DNA from: Phalacrocorax aristotelis
Taxonomy: Eukaryota > Chordata > Aves > Suliformes > Phalacrocoracidae
Direction: 5' to 3'
Length of the DNA stretch: 64,000 nucleotides
NCBI RefSeq assembly: GCF_949628215.1
Contig: NC_134276.1
Coordinates: forward strand, 7,219,690-7,283,689
Part shown: positions 51,301 through 57,410 of the stretch, one piece after another
How the letters are laid out: each line of letters opens with the position of its first letter
How positions within the stretch are numbered: the first letter of the stretch is position 1
Made by a program: the position numbers and the translations under genes
Notes under the pieces: model-generated
What the model saw: the letters and a program-made list of their open reading frames with translations, nothing else
Databases searched by the model: none
Told to the model about the DNA's origin: nothing

Positions 51301-52876
51301 ATACCTGCTGCCAGTATTTCTTGAAGGGACTGAGAACATGACCTTTGACTTCCTCTCCATGGCACTAAAGCGTCTTATCTTTGGTCCCATTCTAACGTGC
51401 AAAGGACAGTGTTCATCAGTGGCTTTTGCCTGTTCAGTATGTTCGATGCAGGCTATGCCATACCAGTGCAAACTGACAATGCTTTTTCTTTCTCAAGTAC
51501 CGTTCTTCCAGATACTAGCAGGAAAAGTCGTCAGAAAACAAGAACAGTGGCAAAAACTACAAACCCCGTATTCAACCACACCATGGTGTACGATGGCTTC
51601 AGACCGGAAGACCTGAAAGAAGCCTGCATAGAACTCACCGTCTGGGATCACAACAAACTAGCTAATCACTTTCTGGGAGGTCTCAGGATAGGCCTTGGAA
51701 CAGGTACTGGGCAATTAACATATTAATCCTTAACTTAGAAAATACAGTTTTTCCTTCTTTTTCCCCTCTTCCTTTCCATTTGTTCTCTTCTTTTGCAAAG
51801 ATCACTGAACACCCTTCCAGTTATGTATTTACTGAGGGGTTTCATTCAGTAACTTGCCTATTCTTCAGCACAGATCCCAAAATGTAAATAATAGTAGTGT
51901 TATGAGGGTTATGATGACTGACAAGTAAGGAGAAATATTAGAAATAAACCTTTGCCTGGCCATACATTGTATCTGGTGCTGTTTGAAGTACAAGAATATG
52001 CTCTTCCTGCACCCAAAATCTTGATAACGTCTTACAAACTTAGGCATGCAAAAACTAGGTAAGTGGTGTAAAGGCAGGATTGGGTGGAGATAAAAGGGTA
52101 GATCAGGAATGCGTGATAAGGGCTGAAGACACTGGATAGGAAAACTTGTAAAAGCAAACAAGTTTTTAGCATAAGGGCAAGATGCGCAGACAGAAGAATT
52201 GTATGTTTTCCCTATTGTGTTTGTCCCTTTGGTTCGCCTCCCTGCTCTGAGGGGAGGATGTGCTTGGAGTCTTTTCAAGCACATACAAGAAAAAAATTGT
52301 TCTTCCCGGATGACCTTGCATGTTTCAACAGGATAACCTACAGTAAAACTAGGAGAGCAAATTTCAGTTTGAATTTTGGAGGACCAAAAGTTGTATTTCA
52401 GTACCAAATCAGTGTCCTCTTTTAATCTTAAACCCCCTCAGATGTTAATCGCCTGTACATCTTTCTCCTTGGGATTGTGACAAAAAGACTGAGGATAACA
52501 GGGGAAAAAAAAAAAGCCTGGAGAAAGAAGACGAAGTTTCTGTGTGAAACTGTCGTTAATTGTATTTGACAGAATTTTTCAAACGTAAAAATGTAGACCT
52601 GGATCTTCAAAGTACTAGGTCAGCTACCCGAGGAGGTGAAACCCTTTCAGAAGACAGGCAAATATGATTGTCAGGTCCCAGCTCTGCAGCACGTTAAGTA
52701 ATGTTCTTCTTCCAACTGACACTTTTGCAGGCAAGAGCTACGGAACTACAGTAGACTGGATGGATTCTACGTCAGATGAAACTGCCCTATGGGAGAAGAT
52801 GATGAACTCGCCCAACACATGGGTAGAAGACACACTACCTCTCAGGATGCTAATGGTTGCAAAATTGACAAAATAA
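9279..52876 (+). CDS. SYTL2: Synaptotagmin-like protein 2 (Slp2-a), 18 coding exons
   Basis: This Rab27A/B effector tethers secretory vesicles and melanosomes to the plasma membrane. Coding exons: 9279-9379, 21677-21825, 24541-24679, 30759-30831, 31403-31502, 33046-33936, 34698-38738, 40217-40318, 41296-41349, 43639-43733, 46197-46316, 47295-47464, 48057-48159, 48571-48741, 49614-49692, 50635-50734, 51498-51703, 52731-52876. They total 6840 nt (2279 residues plus stop), and all 17 junctions keep phase with GT-AG sites. Domains: SHD at residues 1-80 with SGQWFYE at 50-56; a long disordered middle including exon 7 (485-1831); C2A at about 1975-2103; C2B at about 2113-2265. Skipping exon 7 keeps frame and gives 932 residues, close to mammalian Slp2-a (about 934 as I recall). 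As in mammalian Slp2-a, no zinc finger lies between SHD1 and SHD2. Identity comes from near-identical SHD and C2 sequence to human SYTL2 as remembered. Isoform use cannot be seen from DNA. Confidence 0.97.
14743..14832. repeat. A/C-rich low-complexity tract
   Basis: About 90 bp made mainly of A-runs and CAAA/CCAAA words, with almost no T, forming a strand-asymmetric simple repeat. Confidence 0.7.
20601..20632 (+). mobile_element. CR1 3'-tail fragment (about 32 bp)
   Basis: The bases ATGTCCCTTCCAACCCAAAC followed by CGTTCTATGAT are nearly identical to the 3' tail of the CR1 at 61178-61708. Only the tail is present, as in a very short 5'-truncated insertion. Confidence 0.65.
21677..21825 (+). 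CDS. SYTL2: SYTL2 coding exon 2 (SHD2, Rab27-binding motif)
   Basis: Acceptor CCCCAG and donor TTG|GTAAG flank 149 nt encoding residues 34-83. It contains SGQWFYE (residues 50-56), the Slp-family SHD2 signature that contacts Rab27, followed by the basic stretch [11 protein letters not shown]. There is no cysteine cluster, so no zinc finger, as expected for the Slp1/Slp2 type. Confidence 0.96.
21826..24540 (+). other. SYTL2 intron 2, with a possible old retroposon
   Basis: No gene. Between about 22665 and 23195 there are phrases like those of old CR1-type amniote retroposons (ACTGGAACAGACCAAAAGCT at about 22671, and GTTCTACTAAATCCTTTTGA at about 23171), but they are too degraded for a firm call. 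Confidence 0.5.
24541..24679 (+). CDS. SYTL2: SYTL2 coding exon 3
   Basis: Acceptor CATGTTTTAG and donor CAAG|GTAAGC flank 139 nt encoding residues 84-129 plus two bases. The peptide contains [18 protein letters not shown], closely like the human segment after the SHD, then an acidic EEEQQ stretch. It marks the end of the conserved N-terminal region. Confidence 0.93.
26748..27338 (-). mobile_element. CR1 LINE, 5'-truncated 3' end
   Basis: The left end reads AGAATCATAGAATCATTAAG, the reverse complement of the CR1 3' tail, so the element points left. The body is the reverse complement of the CR1 3' part at about 56930-57410 (shared phrases such as CTCAGCCGCTCCCAATCACA and CACCTCTCTGGGCAGCCTG). 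It is about 590 bp, holds only the end of ORF2 and the 3' UTR, and fades out near 27338. Inserted antisense in SYTL2 intron 3. Confidence 0.93.
28835..28893. repeat. Two-copy 30-bp tandem duplication
   Basis: AAAAGCAAAAACACAAACTC at 28835 recurs as AAAAGCAAGAACACAAACTC at 28865, with the same order of following bases. The copies are diverged at a few positions. Confidence 0.75.
30759..30831 (+). CDS. SYTL2: SYTL2 coding exon 4
   Basis: Acceptor TTTGCAG and donor AAG|GTATGA flank 73 nt encoding residues 130-154, ending KAAVSPVK. Linker sequence, weakly similar to the human counterpart. Phase fits on both sides (two bases carried in, complete codon at the end). Confidence 0.86.
30832..31402 (+). 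other. SYTL2 intron 4
   Basis: A 571-bp intron between GTATGA and CTTTCAG. Nothing else seen. Confidence 0.8.
31403..31502 (+). CDS. SYTL2: SYTL2 coding exon 5
   Basis: Acceptor CTCTTTCAG and donor AAGG|GTAAAT flank 100 nt encoding residues 155-187 plus one base. It begins QRRNPFNST, matching the human KRKNPFNSS segment; NPF is a possible EH-domain ligand (inference). Confidence 0.88.
31503..33045 (+). other. SYTL2 intron 5, host of a solo LTR
   Basis: A 1.5-kb intron whose middle third is the CpG-rich solo LTR at 32044-32536. The remainder is ordinary AT-rich intron. Confidence 0.85.
32044..32536 (-). mobile_element. Young CpG-rich solo LTR with perfect 5-bp target duplication
   Basis: A 493-bp element starts TGTCGTGGTTTAGC and ends CCAGCACA, flanked on both sides by CTCTG (32039-32043 and 32537-32541). 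The ends match the LTR at 5551-6142, but the middle (about 32215-32465) is different, very GC- and CpG-rich with a purine-rich G-tract. By comparison with that LTR it lies on the minus strand, antisense to SYTL2. No internal retroviral sequence remains, so it is a solo LTR left by recombination (inference). The intact duplication and undecayed CpGs suggest a recent insertion. Confidence 0.92.
33046..33936 (+). CDS. SYTL2: SYTL2 coding exon 6 (linker with PP1-docking motif)
   Basis: Acceptor TGTCTTACAG and donor ACTG|GTAAGA flank 891 nt encoding residues 188-484. Conserved landmarks shared with human SYTL2 are [28 protein letters not shown] and [16 protein letters not shown] (33471-33485, residues 330-334) fits the RVxF protein phosphatase 1 docking consensus. 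Most of the exon is low-complexity and presumably disordered. Open frame upstream to 32973 and downstream to 33974 is intronic. Confidence 0.95.
33937..34697 (+). other. SYTL2 intron 6
   Basis: A 761-bp intron between exons 6 and 7. Near its 3' end are two small tandem duplications (34441-34483 and 34490-34521). Confidence 0.85.
34441..34521. repeat. Two adjacent micro-duplications in intron 6
   Basis: AGTAATACTTTATATATATC at 34441 is followed at 34462 by a near copy of 22 bp. ATATCTCAGTGCAGGA at 34490-34505 is repeated perfectly at 34506-34521. Both lie about 200 bp before the exon 7 acceptor. Confidence 0.9.
34698..38738 (+). CDS. SYTL2: SYTL2 giant exon 7 (phase 1-1 cassette, 1347 codons)
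   Basis: One uninterrupted 4041-bp exon runs from acceptor ACATTGTAG to donor ACTC|GTGAGC. Both ends are phase 1, so it can be skipped without a frameshift, joining exon 6 directly to exon 8 (TGSEEE instead of TRSEEE). It encodes residues 485-1831, which are polar, Lys/Glu/Ser-rich, apparently disordered, and without a domain I recognise. Short amphipathic segments recur ([40 protein letters not shown]). At 36884-37858 there are five near-identical 65-residue tandem repeats. The tail is acidic ([10 protein letters not shown]). The frame stays open 20 nt past the donor to a TAA at 38756, so intron retention would add only REPFDF. Coding status is certain from length and phase; function is unknown. 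Confidence 0.93.
36884..38056 (+). repeat. Coding tandem repeat, 195-bp unit (65 residues), in SYTL2 exon 7
   Basis: Five tight units start at 36884, 37079, 37274, 37469 and 37664. A diverged sixth unit of 198 bp starts at 37859, and a seventh, more degraded, at about 38057. Each reads roughly E-[TA]-[VI]-EKSVAPSR, then [16 protein letters not shown], then a basic stretch and DGELPQEIS. Units 1 and 4 share private variants ([17 protein letters not shown]), as do units 2 and 5 (RADNTVQR and SDRDGELPQ), giving a higher-order period of three units (585 bp). The [12 protein letters not shown] core is a likely amphipathic helix. Confidence 0.95.
38739..40216 (+). other. SYTL2 intron 7
   Basis: A 1.5-kb intron. 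Its first 20 bp continue the exon 7 frame to TAA at 38756-38758, and an ATTAAA lies at 39097-39102, so an alternative 3' end here is possible but unproven. Confidence 0.8.
40217..40318 (+). CDS. SYTL2: SYTL2 coding exon 8
   Basis: Acceptor CTTGTAACAG and donor TCAA|GTGAGC flank 102 nt encoding residues 1832-1865 of the long form. It contains SEEELNPVL and [11 protein letters not shown], nearly identical to the human segment. Phase 1 at both ends. Confidence 0.95.
40319..41295 (+). other. SYTL2 intron 8
   Basis: A 977-bp intron. Nothing else recognised. Confidence 0.8.
41296..41349 (+). CDS. SYTL2: SYTL2 coding exon 9
   Basis: A 54-nt phase 1-1 exon between acceptor CCTGCACAG and donor GATG|GTAAAT. 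It encodes [19 protein letters not shown], aligning with the human NQAKVDNQPEELVRSAED segment. Its small size and symmetric phase make it a plausible alternative exon. Confidence 0.9.
41350..43638 (+). other. SYTL2 intron 9, with a candidate extra exon
   Basis: A 2.3-kb intron. At 42088 a strong acceptor (TTTTTGCTTTCAG) precedes a phase-compatible reading [13 protein letters not shown], then TGA at 42127-42129. I recall that human SYTL2 has a DEKP-type segment at this place, so this may be a decayed or poison exon. Confidence 0.5.
43639..43733 (+). CDS. SYTL2: SYTL2 coding exon 10
   Basis: Acceptor CTCTCCAG and donor GAG|GTAGGT flank 95 nt encoding [11 protein letters not shown] through [12 protein letters not shown], closely matching human VSTVPTQP and MSKSVPAFLQDE. 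Enters in phase 1 and leaves in phase 0. Confidence 0.95.
43734..46196 (+). other. SYTL2 intron 10
   Basis: A 2.5-kb intron with a pyrimidine-rich tract at 44538-44578. No gene or clear mobile element. Confidence 0.8.
46197..46316 (+). CDS. SYTL2: SYTL2 coding exon 11
   Basis: A 120-nt phase 0-0 exon between acceptor GTTTTTATAG and donor TCCTCT|GTATGT. It encodes [13 protein letters not shown] and [21 protein letters not shown], a serine-rich linker just before C2A that is strongly conserved with human. Confidence 0.94.
46317..47294 (+). other. SYTL2 intron 11
   Basis: A 978-bp intron. Nothing else recognised. Confidence 0.8.
47295..47464 (+). CDS. SYTL2: SYTL2 coding exon 12 (start of C2A)
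   Basis: Acceptor ATGATACAG and donor ACCC|GTGAGT flank 170 nt. After [15 protein letters not shown] the first C2A strand starts at [15 protein letters not shown], followed by [22 protein letters not shown]. Loop 1 has Asp-x6-Asp, one residue longer than in calcium-binding synaptotagmin C2A domains. Confidence 0.96.
47465..48056 (+). other. SYTL2 intron 12
   Basis: A 592-bp intron inside the C2A coding region. Nothing else recognised. Confidence 0.8.
48057..48159 (+). CDS. SYTL2: SYTL2 coding exon 13 (C2A)
   Basis: Acceptor ACATTTCAG and donor CGG|GTATTT flank 103 nt encoding [17 protein letters not shown] and [14 protein letters not shown]. This is the polybasic strand region of C2A, matching the Ca2+-independent phosphatidylserine binding described for mammalian Slp2-a. 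Confidence 0.96.
48160..48570 (+). other. SYTL2 intron 13
   Basis: A 411-bp intron inside the C2A coding region. Open frame upstream of exon 14 (48466-48570) is intronic, shown by the acceptor at 48570. Confidence 0.8.
48571..48741 (+). CDS. SYTL2: SYTL2 coding exon 14 (end of C2A)
   Basis: A 171-nt phase 0-0 exon between acceptor CTCCTGGCAG and donor AGG|GTAGGT, encoding [35 protein letters not shown] and NNWFPLKPR. In loop 3 ([11 protein letters not shown]) two of the three usual calcium-ligand aspartates are replaced by His and Ser. Confidence 0.96.
48742..49613 (+). other. SYTL2 intron 14
   Basis: An 872-bp intron with a poly-T/G tract at its 3' end (49561-49600). Nothing else recognised. 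Confidence 0.8.
49614..49692 (+). CDS. SYTL2: SYTL2 coding exon 15 (C2A-C2B linker)
   Basis: Acceptor TTAAATTTCAG and donor GGAG|GTAGGC flank 79 nt encoding the linker and the first C2B strand, [19 protein letters not shown], nearly identical to human. Confidence 0.95.
49693..50634 (+). other. SYTL2 intron 15
   Basis: A 942-bp intron. Nothing else recognised. Confidence 0.8.
50635..50734 (+). CDS. SYTL2: SYTL2 coding exon 16 (C2B)
   Basis: Acceptor TTTTACAAG and donor AGTG|GTAAGA flank 100 nt encoding [19 protein letters not shown] and [13 protein letters not shown]2B loop 1 lacks the usual aspartate pair, so this C2 domain should not bind calcium in the classical way. Confidence 0.95.
50735..51497 (+). 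other. SYTL2 intron 16
   Basis: A 763-bp intron ending in CTTTCTCAAG. Nothing else recognised. Confidence 0.8.
51498..51703 (+). CDS. SYTL2: SYTL2 coding exon 17 (C2B)
   Basis: Acceptor CTTTCTCAAG and donor ACAG|GTACTG flank 206 nt encoding [33 protein letters not shown] and [19 protein letters not shown]. Very close to human across its length. The split codon with exon 16 gives Cys (TG|T). Confidence 0.96.
51704..52730 (+). other. SYTL2 intron 17
   Basis: A 1.0-kb intron inside the C2B coding region. Nothing else recognised. Confidence 0.8.
52731..52876 (+). CDS. SYTL2: SYTL2 coding exon 18 (C-terminus and stop)
   Basis: Acceptor ACACTTTTGCAG opens [17 protein letters not shown] and [19 protein letters not shown], ending MLMVAKLTK with TAA at 52874-52876. 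This C-terminal helix region of C2B matches human SYTL2 to the last residues. Confidence 0.96.
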
Positions 52877-53949
52877 GGTGACTTTTTAATTGCTAGTGCC
52901 AGGAAGCAACCTTGGGAATGACATTAAAGGTGTGGGGGTGAAACTTGGAAGAGGAACGCAGTAGCTCTTACGACAGTCTCTGCTCCAATTGCTGTTCCAG
53001 TTTTGTGCTGCCTAATGTCACTTTGTATTTCAAATTAAACTCCTACCTGCAGATTATTATGGACATTTAATGGATCCTTTTATTTCTTATTCACTGAAAA
53101 AGACTTCAAGAACGAAGGTGCTTAGAGAATTCGGTGGTAGAGGTAGCTGTGATACCTGGACACCTGTGTTGCCTAACTGGAGCATTGCTGATCCCTTAAA
53201 TAATCTAAATCGCCAGCAAAAAAGTAAGAGCAAGTTGACTCTTTTTGTACACTTCTAGGCTTGTTCATGAAGCGTTACTACTAAGATAGCAACAGGTCGC
53301 ATTTTGTTCCTGCTCATCAGTATGTGTTTGTGTCCTCGTTACACCACGTCAGAGCTCTCCAGCCAGGAATGTGAGCATGAAGAATATTTGTTTTTTGAAA
53401 GTTCCTGTATTTGTAGTTGTACATTTCTAGGGTATGAAAGTCGCTTCTCTAATGAAAGAAGCATTACATGAAGTGGTACTGCGATGTCCTGTTCTGCAAA
53501 GCGCAGAGGGCTGTTAATTCCAATGTACTATCAAAAATCAGGGTTATAAAATATTTGCTTATATATGTGTTAATTGTCTTGCTGGTATACAAACCTTACT
53601 CTTAAATGCTGAAGGCATAGAGGTCAAACTTCTTTTAATCCTGTGCTATTCTAAAAGATCTAAACCTGCCAATTTTAGTGATGACAAATACGTTGGGTAT
53701 TTATTCTGTAAAGTGTGCTCGTCTCTACCTGAGTACAGTATGTAGTAGCTTGTTTTTTTTTTTACACAAAGTAATTTATCTGGGCTTCAGCGCCACCGTT
53801 AGGAGAACGCTGGGATTATGGTGGTCTTGGTTGAGGTGGCTTTGCAGCATATAGGAAATAGGACTGGAATTTGTAACTTGTAGAAAAGCATGCTACTAAA
53901 GAAAGATAAATGCATAAAATACAAAATGTACTACTTTTTTTTTTTTTTT

Positions 53950-53955
53950 AATAAA
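53950..53955 (+). terminator. Poly(A) signal candidate AATAAA (SYTL2)
   Basis: Canonical hexamer after a long T-run, about 1.07 kb past the SYTL2 stop. Confidence 0.5.
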
Positions 53956-54060
53956 AGTAGCCTATTAAAACTAACTAGGAATTCAGTGTTTGTTACAATC
54001 CAGTGTTTTACGTTAGCATTCGGCATGCAGTGTAACAAAATACAGACAAAACATTTCTGA

Positions 54061-54080
54061 AAATAAATGTACATTTATTT
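54061..54080. terminator. Palindromic bidirectional poly(A) signal candidate
   Basis: AAATAAATGTACATTTATTT is a perfect 20-bp inverted repeat without spacer. It has AATAAA on the + strand (54062-54067) and on the - strand (54074-54079). On the + strand it would end SYTL2; on the - strand it would need an antisense transcript from the right, for which I see no gene. Confidence 0.55.
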
Positions 54081-54085
54081 GTTCC

Positions 54086-55479
54086 AACTGTGTAGGTTTA
54101 GAAGCTGGTGCAGTCTTGCACCTCAGTTCGAGTAGGGAGGAGTAGGAGGCTCTTTACATCTCCAACTCAACTGCTTAATTTAATCACAGAAATTAAAATG
54201 TTTCTTGGTATTTATTACACACTATGAACGAAAAAAAGGAAAGGTGCAATTCAACCTGCCAGGGAACCCGCTTTCTCTCTCATCAACCAGGCGGTCTGTG
54301 GAGTTTACAGATGTCAAGAGGAGCTGTCAGTCTTGATATCTTACTGCTTCAGGTGCTTTGGATGAGATCGGTAGCTGCTACAGACTCTACTTTGCCAGGT
54401 ACATACAAAACATTCTCCGTGTGTGAGTAGGGAACAGCTTGCATACGGTGCTTCAGAGGAGGTGTTTGTACTTCAGTGGTACAGCAGCTGCGCCGCGTCT
54501 CTGCTCTTAAACAGCTGCTCCTGACAGGGTGGTGATTCTGGAGGAGCAAAGCAGCACCCAGTTTATTTGTATTAGCTGCCTGTACGAACTTACTGTCACC
54601 TGCAACAGTAGGTTGCTGTGAACATGACCTACCATTTCACAGGATTAAAGTTGTGTTTCCTGTGAAGCTTCCACTGTGTCAAAATAGCTGTAGGACTTAG
54701 GCTGTAGGGGTGGGATCCTGAGGCTCTAGATTTGCAGACAATTCTCATGTAATCTGCTGTGGTTGATGCTGTACAAAATTTTGGTAGTATTTTGATAGAC
54801 TTGACTGCCATCAAAATAAAATCTTTGGTTTGCGTCAATCTCCTTGTCTTTTGGTCAAGTAGAACACCTTCCATCTCACTATTCTTGAACCATCCTAGAG
54901 ATGGACACAGTGTTTTGTCATTATCTCAAGACCCTGCTTACTGCTACACTGAATAGATCAAAACTTAGCTTAAATTTTGAAAAGCCACCGGAACATGAGC
55001 ATAAGGTTTACTTGTGCACTGCACTTAAAATTAGTGCAATTAACTAATGACACAGCAGTATTACATACTCATCTAGATTAAACAAGAAACTGAATCAAAT
55101 AACAAAAACAGGCCCTTCAGTAAAACAATTCTTTGCTTCTCTCCAGTTTTTAATACCTTTTTTCCCCATGTGCAGAAAATGGAGATCATTACAGGTAAAC
55201 CTATAAAGACAGTTGTCACCACACGTAAAAGTGAGCCTTCCTCGTGCTTCCAAATTTACAGGATGGTCAGTGGGGGCAGTCACAGTGGTGCCTTTAAAAA
55301 GTATAGTAGGGCTTACCAGTGCTAGACGTTTTAAATTTATTATTATCATTGTTCGTCTGCCATGGAGTCTGCATCAAGCTATAGACCTTTAAGTTAAAGG
55401 TTTTCAGCAGAGCTTTGGCAGCTGTGCTTACCTTTTTACTGTTTTACTATTGTCATGCACAAGAAAAGTCAAAGCTGTC
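54086..55479. other. Intergenic stretch between SYTL2 and the CR1 LINE
   Basis: No supported gene. Short open frames on both strands lack conserved peptide. Confidence 0.6.
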
Positions 55480-57410
55480 CTGGTGAGGTGACCTTCAACA
55501 GAAGATAACTTCCTCACACAGCTGGCAAGTGAACCTCCCAGGGGAGGTGCCTCGCTTGACCTGCTGCTCACAGAGGAGGATGGGTGGGAGATGTGGCAGT
55601 CGGAGGCTGTCTTGGGCTTAGCGACCATGAAATGACAGAGTTCTTGATTCTTGGCAAAGTAAGGAGGGGGGGTCAGCAGAGCCACTACCATGGACTTCCA
55701 CAGGGCAGAGTTTGGCCTGTTCACAGCACTGGTGTCCCTTGGAGGCAGCCCTGAAGGGCAAAGGGGTCCAGGAAGGCTGGGCTTTCTTCAAGAAGGAAGT
55801 CTTGCAGGCACAGAATCGGGCTGTCCCCAAGTGCTGCAAGACAAACCAGTGGGGAAAACGACTGGCCTGGCTGAACAGGGAGCTTCTGCTGGGACTCAGG
55901 AAAAAAGGGAGAGTTTACCACTTTTGGAAGAAGGGGCAGGCAACTCAGGAAGAGTGCAGGGATCTTACTAGGTCATGCAGAGACAAAATTAGACAGGCAA
56001 AAGCCCAGCTAGAACTCAACCTGGCCACTGCTGTAAGGGATAACAAAAAATGTTTTTACAACTACATTAACAACAAAAAGAGAGCCAAGGAGAATCTCCA
56101 TCCTCTATTGGATGTGGTGGGGAACATTGCCACCAAGGACAAGGAGATGGCTGAGGTACTAAATGCCTTCTTTGCCTCAATCTTTAACAGTCAGGCCAGT
56201 TATTCCCAGGGTACTCAGCCCCCTGAGCTGGAAGCAAGGACGGATCACAGAATAAATACCCTGTAATCCAGTATGAGGCAGTTTATGACCTGCTGCTCCA
56301 CCTGGACACTCACAAGTCTATGGGCCAGATGGGATCCACCTGAGAGTACTAAGGGAGCTGATGGAGGAGATGCCAAGCCACTCTCCATCATGTACCAGCA
56401 GTCCTGGTTAACAGGGGAGGTCCCAGATGACTGGAGGCTTGCTGATGTGACGCCTGTCTACAACATGGGCTGGAAGGAAGATCTGGGGAAGTACAGGCCT
56501 GTCAGCCTGACCTCGGTACTGGGGAAGGTTATGGAGTGGTTCATCCTGAGTGAGCTCACCAGGCAAGTGCAGGACAACCAGGGGATCAGGCCCAGCCAGC
56601 ATGGCTTCATGAAAGGCAGGTCCTGCCTGACCAACCTGAGCTCCTTCTGTGACAGGGTGACCCTCCTAGTGAATGAGGGAAAGGCTGTGGATGTGTCTGC
56701 CTGGACTTTAGCAAAGCCTTTGACACTGTCTCCCACAGCATCCTCCTAGAGAAGCTGGTGGCTTATGGTTTGGACAGATGCACTCTTCATTGGGTAAAAA
56801 ACTGACTGGATGGCTGAGCCCAGAGAGTTGTGGTGAATGGAAATAAATCCAGTTGGCAGCTGGGCACGAGTGGGGTTCCCCAGGGCTCAGTGTTGGGGCC
56901 ATCAAATACTGGGTTCAGTTTGGGGTGCCTCTGTACAAGAATGACATTGAGGTGCTGGAGCGTGTCCAGAGAAGGGCAACCAAGCTGGTGAAGGGTCTGG
57001 AGAACAAGTGTGATTGGGAGCGGCTGAGGGAGCTGGGGAGGTTTAGCCTGGAGAAGAGGAGGCTGAGGGGAGACCTCCTTGCTCTCTACAACTGCCTCAA
57101 GGGAGGCTGTAGTGAGGTGGGGGTTGGTCTCTTCTCCCAGGTCACTGGTGACAGGACAAGAGGAAATGGCTTCAAGCTGCATCAGGGAAGGTTCAGATTG
57201 GATATTAGGAAACATGTCTTCACTGCAAGAGTGGTCAGGCATTGGAAGAGGCTGCCCAGAGAGGTGGTGGAGTCACCATCCCTGGAGGTGTTCAAAAAAA
57301 TGTGTGGACATGGCACTTGAGGGCATGGTTTAGGAGGCCTGGGCGTATTGGGTTGACGGTTGGACTTGATGATTTTAGAGGTCTTTTCCAACCTTAATGA
57401 TTCTATGACT
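55480..57410 (+). mobile_element. Damaged CR1 LINE with endonuclease and RT remnants
   Basis: A 5'-truncated CR1 on the + strand, left edge approximate, ending with the tail CTTAATGATTCTATGACT. It keeps the end of the endonuclease (GLSDHEM near 55612), the spacer between endonuclease and RT (open at 55712-56266), and RT motifs (YRPVSLTSVLGKVME and QHGFMKGRSCL at about 56490-56630). Several frameshifts break the frame. At about 56900 sequence typical of the RT middle jumps to the ORF2 end, so the catalytic FADD region is absent. It cannot move by itself. Confidence 0.93.

Larger units (their letters stand above)
52877..54085 (+). other. SYTL2: SYTL2 3' UTR (end estimated)
   Basis: Non-coding sequence after the TAA at 52874-52876. 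AATAAA hexamers at 53950-53955 and 54062-54067 are the best candidates for the transcript end; the second is followed by TGTA and T/G-rich bases. The exact cleavage site is not visible from sequence. Confidence 0.6.
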
